Source: Gemmatimonadota bacterium
GTDB lineage: Bacteria > Latescibacterota > UBA2968 > UBA8231
Direction: 5' to 3'
DNA: 6,609 bases
NCBI GenBank assembly: GCA_026706505.1
Contig: JAPOYQ010000228.1
Location: 1 to 6,609, forward strand
Positions within the stretch are counted from its first letter, which is position 1. The number at the start of each line of letters is the position of its first letter. The notes beneath the pieces were generated by a model that was given only the letters and a program-made list of their open reading frames with translations, did no database searches and was not told the DNA's origin. This document shows positions 1 to 5,165 of this stretch, piece by piece. The position numbers were made by a program, and so were the translations under genes.

Positions 1-93
1 GGTGAAGCCGCTCCCCTGGCGGTCGGCGTTCGCCTCGTTGTCGAGGAGGAGGCCCTTAAAGGAGCCGCCCCGCAGTCCAATCGTCGCAGCCAT
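1..93 (-). CDS. 5' end of an unrecognised divergent gene (partial)
   Basis: An ATG at 93-91 on the minus strand opens a frame with no stop through all 31 codons to the window edge. It begins MAATIGLRGGSFKGLLLD and continues with Asn/Asp/Gly-rich residues. Third codon positions are almost all G or C, which is what real genes in this window show. An in-frame TGA (complement of 100-102) lies just upstream, so this ATG is the only plausible start. A GGGGGAG stretch (complement of 106-112) sits about 12 bases ahead and could be a Shine-Dalgarno, though the spacing is long. There is no signal peptide, so the product is probably cytoplasmic. I do not recognise the family; the piece is too short to assign a function. 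The alternative is that it is a chance open frame in G+C-rich DNA. Confidence 0.55.
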   Translation of the reverse strand, partial: MAATIGLRGGSFKGLLLDNEANADRQGSGFT

Positions 94-155
94 GCCGCTT
101 CAGGTCTCCCCCATCTCAAACTTCATCGGTCCGCTCCGGTCTCGGGGTGGGATCG

Positions 156-187
156 CTTATACTAGAGATCGGCACCGGGCGCGTCAA
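156..187 (-). promoter_or_regulatory. Candidate sigma70-type promoter for the divergent minus-strand gene
   Basis: On the minus strand, TTGACG (complement of 182-187, 5 of 6 to the -35 consensus) is followed 17 bases later by TAGTAT (complement of 159-164, 4 of 6 to the -10). Transcription would start near 150, giving a leader of about 60 bases before the ATG at 93. The same AT-rich patch also reads TATACT on the plus strand (158-163), but no -35-like hexamer stands at the right distance on that strand. Assignment rests on motif match and spacing only. Confidence 0.35.
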
Positions 188-391
188 TCCGTCGGCCGGC
201 TCTGCAGCGACCTCGCGGGGCGAATTGTTGGGGCCGGTGCCCGATGGCTATATTCGGTCGGCGACGCGGCCCACGTCAACGCGCAGGCGTCCACCTTCCC
301 CGACTCCAGCCCACCTCACGCCGCGCCCCTTCGGGCTTGAGGGGATTAACCGCCGCAACCGCGTCGCTCCCGGTCAACCCCGTGACTCAAC

Positions 392-396
392 GGAAG
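392..396 (+). promoter_or_regulatory. Ribosome binding site supporting the 405 start
   Basis: GGAAG lies eight bases before the ATG at 405. It is a modest Shine-Dalgarno match, but it helps choose this start over the longer upstream reading frame, which lacks a signal peptide at its beginning. Confidence 0.45.
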
Positions 397-404
397 ACTG
401 CGCG

Positions 405-1943
405 ATGCATTCGACGTACGCAGTTCTGTTTCGCCGCACCACCGCAGCCCTGATGGCGATCTGGCTGGGCGCGTGCCAGGCACCCGAATCGCCGGCACCA
501 GACCCAGAGAGAGACCAGCTTCGAACGCTCGGGCACACCTACTTCCGCCAAGCCCGCTACCGCGACGCACTCGCCGCGTATCAGCAGGCAGCGGCCCTGG
601 ACTCCCTCTCCGCGGAAGCCCACTGCCATCTGGCCACGGCCTATATGAAACTGGGCCGCAGGGATTCGGCGGAGACCGCGTATCTGGCCGCCATTCGCCT
701 AGATTCGAGCCTTGTTCTGGCCTACCACAATCTGGCCGTGGCCTACGGAGAGATGAAACGCCACCGGGAGGCAATCGCTCTGCTCGAAGAGGCCGTGCGC
801 ATTGATCCGGGTACGGCTCCCTCGTATCGCCTTCTGGCCGGTCTGCACCAAGAGCAAGGGGCGTATGATCGAGCCGAGGAGGCCCTAGTGCGGGCCGTAG
901 CGGCCGATTCGACCGATGCTGAGGCACTGTGGGCCCTAGGCCGGCTCCGCCGGATGCAGGGACGCCGGACAGAATCCGAGGAGTTGTTGACGCGCGCTGT
1001 CAGATTCGACCCCGACAACAAGGAGGCCCACCGGGAACTCGGGGTGCTCTACACCTACGCGGAGCGCTACGACGAGGCCGAAGGAATGCTGCGCCGGGCT
1101 CTTGAGATCGACCCGGCCTATCCCGAGGCCTACTACAGTCTGGCCAATCTCTACTCTGCCCAAGGGCGCGAGGAGCAAGCCCAGATACTGCTCGACCGCT
1201 TTGCCGAGCTGAACCAGCGAGCCGACCAAGTGCGAGCCTTGGAAAAACAGGTAAATCAGGCCATCGGCGACCTAGACTCCTATCTGGCGGCGGGGCGCTC
1301 CTACGGCGAGCTCGGCCGGTGGGAGCAAGCCATCGGAATGTACCGGGCGGTCCTGGAGCACCAGCCCGAGCATATCAGAGCCATCTCAGGATTGAGCCAC
1401 GCCTACCTGAATCAGGGCAACCTAGACCAGGCGCTGGCGCTGGCCCGCCAGGTGATCGCCCAAGCCCCGGATCAGCGCGAGGCCTGCGAGGCCCACTTCA
1501 CCATCGGCTACGTCGCCGTCCGGAACGGGCACCTGGATCAGGCCCGTCAGGCCTTCGATCAGGCCCTGCAAGTAGACGCGACTTTTGCCAAGGCTCACCA
1601 CGCCTTGGGCAACGTGGGGCTGCTTCAGGGTCGCCTAGATCAGGCCGAGCAGTCCTACAAGGCAGCGATCCGCCACCGACCGAATTGGGTCGAGCCCCGC
1701 CTGAGCCTCGGACAGTTCTACCTCCGCCAGCAGGCCTACGACCAAGCGATCGCGGTGTTCGAGGCCGTGGAAGAGTTGGACGCCACCAACGCGAAGGTCC
1801 ACTATGCGCTCGGGAAGGCATACGAACAGATAGGCCAAGTGGATGCGGCACTGCGGGCATACCGGCTGGCGGTCGCCCACTGGCGGGGAGATGCCCGTCA
1901 GCTTGCAGCCATAGAGGCGCGCATGGCACGACTTGCCCCCTAG
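405..1943 (+). CDS. TPR-repeat lipoprotein, 512 aa
   Basis: This is an exported scaffold-type protein expected to be lipid-anchored in the envelope. Residues 1-23 form a lipoprotein signal peptide (FRRTTAALMAIW core) ending in the lipobox L21-G22-A23-C24. The residue after Cys is Gln, which by the usual +2 rule favours the outer membrane. From about residue 35 to 495 the protein is built of 13 tetratricopeptide repeats of 34 residues: seven in near-perfect register (35-272), a short charged linker (about 273-288), then six more (289-495), one of them preceded by a few extra residues near 357-360. Typical TPR positions (A/G8, Y11, A20, F/Y24, A27, P32) are visible, for example in YDEAEGMLRRALEIDP. 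Repeats of this kind bind other proteins; no catalytic domain is present. The start at 405 is chosen because it directly precedes the signal peptide and has GGAAG eight bases ahead. The frame is open further upstream to 147, but that part is not protein-like. Partner and pathway are unknown. Confidence 0.93.
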   Translation: MHSTYAVLFRRTTAALMAIWLGACQAPESPAPDPERDQLRTLGHTYFRQARYRDALAAYQQAAALDSLSAEAHCHLATAYMKLGRRDSAETAYLAAIRLDSSLVLAYHNLAVAYGEMKRHREAIALLEEAVRIDPGTAPSYRLLAGLHQEQGAYDRAEEALVRAVAADSTDAEALWALGRLRRMQGRRTESEELLTRAVRFDPDNKEAHRELGVLYTYAERYDEAEGMLRRALEIDPAYPEAYYSLANLYSAQGREEQAQILLDRFAELNQRADQVRALEKQVNQAIGDLDSYLAAGRSYGELGRWEQAIGMYRAVLEHQPEHIRAISGLSHAYLNQGNLDQALALARQVIAQAPDQREACEAHFTIGYVAVRNGHLDQARQAFDQALQVDATFAKAHHALGNVGLLQGRLDQAEQSYKAAIRHRPNWVEPRLSLGQFYLRQQAYDQAIAVFEAVEELDATNAKVHYALGKAYEQIGQVDAALRAYRLAVAHWRGDARQLAAIEARMARLAP

Positions 1944-1969
1944 CGAATGTGATCGGTCGCAGCTTTTTT
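1943..1969 (+). terminator. Weak possible intrinsic terminator after the TPR gene
   Basis: Immediately at the stop codon, GCGA (1943-1946) can pair with TCGC (1957-1960) across a 10-base loop, followed by AGC and a run of six T (1964-1969). The T run and position fit an intrinsic terminator, but the four-pair stem is short for one. It may be only partly efficient or not functional. Confidence 0.3.
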
Positions 1970-1998
1970 ATTGCACTACTCCAAAGCCAATTCATACA

Positions 1999-2028
1999 TT
2001 AGCAAAGTCGCGATATTACCCATATAAC
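1999..2028 (+). promoter_or_regulatory. Candidate promoter for the CBM9-like gene
   Basis: The gap between the TPR gene and the next gene is distinctly AT-richer than its surroundings from about 1964 to 2036. In it TTAGCA (1999-2004, 4 of 6 to the -35) and TATAAC (2023-2028, 5 of 6 to the -10) are 18 bases apart. A start near 2035 would give a leader of about 55 bases. A second, weaker pair is TTGCAC (1971-1976) with TACATT (1995-2000). This suggests the downstream gene has its own promoter rather than depending on the TPR gene. Confidence 0.35.
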
Positions 2029-2076
2029 CCGATTCCTGCGGCCCCAGAGCGCCTGAGGTCGGGGAGTCAACATTAT

Positions 2077-2081
2077 GGAGG
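2077..2081 (+). promoter_or_regulatory. Strong Shine-Dalgarno, CBM9-like gene
   Basis: A full GGAGG sits nine bases before the ATG at 2091. It is the best ribosome binding site in the window and fixes this start. It suggests this gene is translated more strongly than its neighbours. Confidence 0.75.
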
Positions 2082-2090
2082 TTCCACACA

Positions 2091-2993
2091 ATGAAGAAAG
2101 CTACGCTTATCGCCCTGTGCCTGACTGTGGGCTTTGCCTTTTCTGCCTGGAGCCATGTACCAGAGGACCAAGTTCTGCTCGCGTTCCAGTTCCCCGCGGG
2201 TGCCGAGCCGACTCTGGACGGAGATCTGTCCGAGTGGGCCGTGGTTCCCGAGGACTACTGGATCGGGCCAGAGTACTACACGTCCACGACTGGCGAGAAG
2301 TGGACAGACCTATCCAGTCTGAACAGCAAGATCATCGTCGGTTATAGCGCCAGCCAGGACCGTCTCTATATGCACTACGAGTTGTTCGACAACTTCCGCA
2401 AGCGGGACGTCTCCGGAATCGAAAGTAGCCCTCCCCCCTTGCCCGACACCATCGAGCTGAGCGTTGACGGGGACCACGGCGGCGAACGCAGTTGGGCGGA
2501 CGAACCCGAGGATCGTGGGCGCTTCGCCCAAAACATCCACTTCCGCCTCCCGGACATCGATCCGGCCTCGGTGAACAACGAGGAGACGGCGTGGTACTGG
2601 TTCTGGCATAGCCAGGCTACTTGGGCCGGCAACCCGCCGTACGCCGACCAGGGATACACGTCGGATTCCGTCGTGCTCAACGCCGCCGATGTCACCAGCC
2701 ATGCAGAGTGGATGATGACGTTGTGGGACAACCTGCAGTGGGATGACCCGGACGGCAGTGTGGTGCACGACTTTGTAGAAGGTGAGATCATCGGTCTGAA
2801 CTGGATGATCGGCGACTATGACAATATGGACAACAACGAGGCCGTACAGTATGTCCTGAATGGCGAGGGGACCTACTGGGAAACCGCCGCAGTAGCCACC
2901 GACTTCCTGCTGGCTCCGTTGGAGGATGTCGATTTTGGCACGGCCGTCGAAGCCGAGAGCTGGGGCCGCATCAAAGCGGCATTCGGTCAGTAG
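2091..2993 (+). CDS. Secreted CBM9-like / sugar-binding-type protein, 300 aa
   Basis: The product is probably a secreted or surface beta-sandwich protein. Residues 1-21 form a Sec signal peptide: KK at the start, a hydrophobic core ATLIALCLTVGFAF, and A-W-S before a likely cut ahead of H22. No lipobox is present. The mature part has the hallmarks of the family 9-like carbohydrate-binding (DOMON-related) fold: the opening LDGDLSEW (42-49), a strand RLYMHYELFDN (91-101), DTIELSVDGDHGG (119-131), and the late segment VEGEIIGLNWMIGDYDN (229-245), equivalent to the E-G-x-I-G-x-N...D-D pattern of these domains. The protein is acidic and has about 15 tryptophans, consistent with ligand stacking on sugars, though the ligand is not known. 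No catalytic domain accompanies it, so it is not a xylanase-type enzyme. It has its own strong ribosome binding site and candidate promoter, and is followed by a hairpin-rich gap before the discoidin genes. The fold call is fairly sure; sugar binding is inferred. Confidence 0.85.
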   Translation: MKKATLIALCLTVGFAFSAWSHVPEDQVLLAFQFPAGAEPTLDGDLSEWAVVPEDYWIGPEYYTSTTGEKWTDLSSLNSKIIVGYSASQDRLYMHYELFDNFRKRDVSGIESSPPPLPDTIELSVDGDHGGERSWADEPEDRGRFAQNIHFRLPDIDPASVNNEETAWYWFWHSQATWAGNPPYADQGYTSDSVVLNAADVTSHAEWMMTLWDNLQWDDPDGSVVHDFVEGEIIGLNWMIGDYDNMDNNEAVQYVLNGEGTYWETAAVATDFLLAPLEDVDFGTAVEAESWGRIKAAFGQ

Positions 2994-3019
2994 TTGACGG
3001 CGAGTAGGTTCGCTGCTAG

Positions 3020-3045
3020 CGGTCCGCGCTTCATAGCGCGAACCG
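3020..3045 (+). other. Hairpin A in the gap before the discoidin genes
   Basis: Bases 3020-3030 pair with 3035-3045 around a TCAT loop. The inner stem is a perfect CGCGCT/AGCGCG, then one C-A mismatch, then four more pairs. Its last three bases (3043-3045) are also the first three of a second hairpin, CCGTC-TTC-GACGG (3043-3055), so the two cannot form fully together. Function unknown. Confidence 0.4.
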
Positions 3046-3053
3046 TCTTCGAC

Positions 3054-3089
3054 GGGAAGGGGGGATGTGGTCTCACATCCCCCCTTCCC
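3054..3089 (+). terminator. Perfect 16-bp hairpin, probable terminator or mRNA-processing stem
   Basis: GGGAAGGGGGGATGTG (3054-3069) pairs without a mismatch with 3074-3089 around a four-base loop GTCT. It lies 60 bases past the stop of the CBM9-like gene and 59 bases before the next start. It is followed by TAATAATTAG rather than a pure T run, so it is not a textbook intrinsic terminator. It could end or attenuate transcription, or protect the 3' end of the upstream message. The stability of the stem is plain from the sequence; the role is inferred. Confidence 0.6.
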
Positions 3090-3136
3090 TAATAATTAGC
3101 CCAAAGGTACACGCGGGTTGGACTCGCACACCGCAA

Positions 3137-3145
3137 GAGGGTGAG
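3137..3145 (+). promoter_or_regulatory. Shine-Dalgarno that selects the TTG start at 3149
   Basis: GAGGGTGAG (3137-3145) is a purine-rich Shine-Dalgarno, its GAGG core eight bases before TTG 3149. It supports that TTG as start rather than the ATG at 3065, which is buried in the perfect hairpin and would put 28 residues in front of the signal peptide. Confidence 0.55.
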
Positions 3146-3148
3146 ATC

Positions 3149-5113
3149 TTGGTAAGAGCGCGATTGGTAGGCTTGCTCTTGTGCCTAGTGACGAGCGCAG
3201 GGATGTGGCGTCCGGCAGAAGCAGTAAAGATCTATCGACTGGGCGGCGAGGACTACGCGAGCTTTCCCCTGCTGCCCGAGGTAGCAGACGGCAGCGTCGA
3301 GTTCGAGCAGTTGAGTTGGGCCGATGTGGATCTTGCCCAAGCCGGCGACTTCGACAGCGTCAACCTAGATGGAGTGCTGGCCCCCTACTACTACGGCAGC
3401 GACGAGAGCATCCTAGCCACAGTGGAAGAACGGGGCGGCTTTCTGATGACCGAGCGCTACTCGGGCTATGGCCGCGATCCAACTCTGGACGTGGTTGCCG
3501 ATGGCGACTTCACCACCTTCTTCTTGGAGCACAATGCGTCGCTGTCGGATTACAGTCCGGGCGGCGGTATCACCGGCTTCACCCTCTACTTCGACCTCGG
3601 CGGCCTGTTCCCGGTGAACCGAGTGCGGGTGTCGCCGCGTCCCGGCTCCCCAAACTACATTGAGCACATGGCTATCGCCACCGGCAGTGGCGAACCCCAC
3701 GGGGGAACGCCGAATCGGTCTCATATGGCATTCCAGCGCAAACTTGTCGGCACCAAACTCGACTTCAATCTGGTGGCGGAGATCACGGAGAACAAGAGCC
3801 CGGTGGTGGAGATCCCTCTAGACCGGACGCCGGTGCGACAGCTCGCCCTGTGGGTCAACCCGTTTCAGCGGCAGGCGTGGGAGATTGCGGAGCTGGAGGT
3901 GTTCGCCGAGGGGTATGTGCCGTTCGCCAGCTATACCTCGAACACCATTCCGCTGGGGGGGCCCTCCAGCCTAGGTTGGGTGCGCTGGTCGGGTCGCCAA
4001 GACGAGTCGGCCCGGGTAACGATCCGCAGTCATGGCGGCGACGATCCCGAGCCGTCCCGGTATTGGCGGCGGACCTTTCGCGCCGACGAGGAGGTGCCGT
4101 ATGGGTCGGACGGATCGCCGCTGACCCGGGCGCAGTACGACAAGCTGAAGGAAAAAGAGAAAGGTCGCATCACCCACGACGCGGCAAACTGGGATCTGTG
4201 GTCGGCACCGTATTCGTTTGGCGACAGTCTGGGAGTGCCAATGGTGGCACCGCGGCCGCGCAACCACGTGCAGTTTTCGCTTGACTTCGCCAGTGATTTT
4301 CTGGATGGGGGGCAGGTGAATTTCCTCGAATTTGCAGTCTCGTCGCCGCCAGCGGCGACGGATCTGGTGGGAGAGGTGGATCCGTGGCAGGCCGAGGCTT
4401 CACAGCTGACCGACTTCACGTACGCGATGCGGCCCACCTTGTCGCTGCAGGATCGGGGTTTCGACAGCCTCGAGTTGCGCTTTCAGGGAGGTCGAGTGGT
4501 GGAGGTGGTCGAGGTCGAGGTGGCGGGAGCGGCGGTGGCCTTCACAGAGGTAGACAGCCTGCGCACCGCGGACCGGGTGGTGGTGAGCTTCCCACGGCTG
4601 GCGGTGGACCAGAGCGGTGAGTTGTTCGAGGTTCGGCTGCGGGGCGAGGTGTATCGGTATGCGGCGACCTTCCAGGGTCGCATTTTCGACAGCCAAGCAC
4701 CGGAGGAGGTCTGGCAACCGGTGCGGGGCGGCGATGCGACCAACAGGCTAGACGGCAACCGTCTGTCGGTCGAGACGCTGTCGCTGGGCGCGTCGATTGT
4801 GAACGGGTTGCAGGTCGAGCCGACCGCATTTACGCCCAACGGAGATGGGATCAACGACGCAGTGGCGATCCAGTACGATCTACTGAAATTGACCGAGGAC
4901 CGGCTGGTGGAGGTGGGGGTGTGGGATATGTCGGGCCGGCTAGTGAGGGAGGTATATGTGGGCTGGGATCATTCGGGTCAGTACATCCAGCCTTGGGACG
5001 GACGGGACAGTAACGGCCAGCTAGTGCCGCCAGGGCTCTACGTATGCCGGGTCGCGGTCGATCGCGAAGGGGGCCGCGACAGCGGAACCCGCCTGATCGC
5101 GGTGGCGTATTGA
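3149..5113 (+). CDS. Secreted discoidin-like protein with C-terminal FlgD Ig-like domain, 654 aa
   Basis: Predicted exported surface or matrix-binding protein. Starting from TTG 3149, residues 1-25 are a clean Sec signal peptide: VRAR, hydrophobic LVGLLLCLVTSAG, and a PAEA cleavage site. The mature N-terminus (VKIYRLGGEDY) is followed by a discoidin (F5/8 type C)-like domain at about 110-255: VVADGDFTTFF, a strand LYFDLGG, VNRVRVSPR and the closing IAELEVFAEGY. Next comes a beta-sandwich-like module (about 260-392) with PLGGPSSLGWVRWSG, IRSHGGDD, YWRRT, WDLWSAPY and VQFSLDF; it contains a Lys/Glu-rich stretch (DKLKEKEKGR). A beta-rich segment leads to the C-terminal FlgD Ig-like domain (about 554-650): TPNGDGIND at 562-570, VWDMSGRLVREV, WDGRDSNGQLVPPGLY. 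Such C-terminal domains are common on exported proteins of FCB bacteria and resemble, but are not proof of, type IX secretion cargo. No catalytic site is visible. The next gene is a domain relative 31-52 bases downstream, probably in the same transcript. The start codon is less certain than the gene. Confidence 0.88.
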   Translation: MVRARLVGLLLCLVTSAGMWRPAEAVKIYRLGGEDYASFPLLPEVADGSVEFEQLSWADVDLAQAGDFDSVNLDGVLAPYYYGSDESILATVEERGGFLMTERYSGYGRDPTLDVVADGDFTTFFLEHNASLSDYSPGGGITGFTLYFDLGGLFPVNRVRVSPRPGSPNYIEHMAIATGSGEPHGGTPNRSHMAFQRKLVGTKLDFNLVAEITENKSPVVEIPLDRTPVRQLALWVNPFQRQAWEIAELEVFAEGYVPFASYTSNTIPLGGPSSLGWVRWSGRQDESARVTIRSHGGDDPEPSRYWRRTFRADEEVPYGSDGSPLTRAQYDKLKEKEKGRITHDAANWDLWSAPYSFGDSLGVPMVAPRPRNHVQFSLDFASDFLDGGQVNFLEFAVSSPPAATDLVGEVDPWQAEASQLTDFTYAMRPTLSLQDRGFDSLELRFQGGRVVEVVEVEVAGAAVAFTEVDSLRTADRVVVSFPRLAVDQSGELFEVRLRGEVYRYAATFQGRIFDSQAPEEVWQPVRGGDATNRLDGNRLSVETLSLGASIVNGLQVEPTAFTPNGDGINDAVAIQYDLLKLTEDRLVEVGVWDMSGRLVREVYVGWDHSGQYIQPWDGRDSNGQLVPPGLYVCRVAVDREGGRDSGTRLIAVAY

Positions 5114-5114
5114 G

Positions 5115-5132
5115 GACCACAGGAATTTGGTC
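5115..5132 (+). other. Short hairpin between the two discoidin genes
   Basis: GACCA (5115-5119) and TGGTC (5128-5132) can pair across an 8-base loop immediately after the stop at 5111-5113. No T run follows, so it is not a terminator, and the short gap (31-52 bases) favours co-transcription of the two genes. It may be chance. Confidence 0.2.
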
Positions 5133-5165
5133 AACGGCTCCCAAATGCGAAAGAGACGTAGCAAC

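Larger units (their letters stand above)
94..404. other. Divergent intergenic region, 311 bp, no gene seen
   Basis: This stretch separates the minus-strand partial gene from the TPR lipoprotein gene. Open frames cross it on both strands, but their products are Arg/Pro/Ser-rich and compositionally unlike protein, as expected for non-coding G+C-rich DNA. It holds the candidate promoter at 156-187 and a possible long-range RNA stem (168-178 with 234-245). No clear plus-strand promoter with both boxes was found; TATACT at 158-163 is the best -10-like hexamer. Confidence 0.5.

Noticed and set aside
2..340. Plus-strand open frame of 112 codons
   Set aside because: Composition is Arg/Pro/Ser-rich and it overlaps the better-supported minus-strand gene start and the promoter region; no ribosome binding site is visible because it begins at the window edge.
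147..404. N-terminal extension of the TPR lipoprotein frame back to an ATG at 147
   Set aside because: The 86 extra residues are Arg/Pro/Ser-rich with no recognisable pattern, and they would bury the lipoprotein signal peptide that begins cleanly at 405.
346..927. Minus-strand open frame of 193 codons opposite the TPR gene
   Set aside because: It is a mirror of a strongly coding plus-strand gene; its product is Arg/Pro/Gly-rich, as expected for antisense of G+C-rich coding DNA.
1536..1646. GATCAGGCC word repeated three times
   Set aside because: As a DNA element it is explained by repeated Asp-Gln-Ala codons in TPR units; not a regulatory or mobile repeat.
1319..2002. Plus-strand open frame of 227 codons overlapping the end of the TPR gene
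   Set aside because: Out-of-frame reading of the TPR repeats, giving Gly/Pro/Arg-rich low-complexity sequence.
4384..4620. Gly/Arg-rich open frame (GGGGRGRGGGSGGG) inside the first discoidin gene
   Set aside because: Looks like a low-complexity RNA-binding tail but is only a shifted reading of a Val/Glu-rich strand region (VVEVVEVEVAG) in the real frame.
4805..5113. Calling the C-terminal domain a type IX secretion sorting signal
   Set aside because: TPNGDGIND and WDG...GLY fit the FlgD Ig-like/CHU_C-like fold, but no other secretion component is in the window, so type IX export cannot be claimed.
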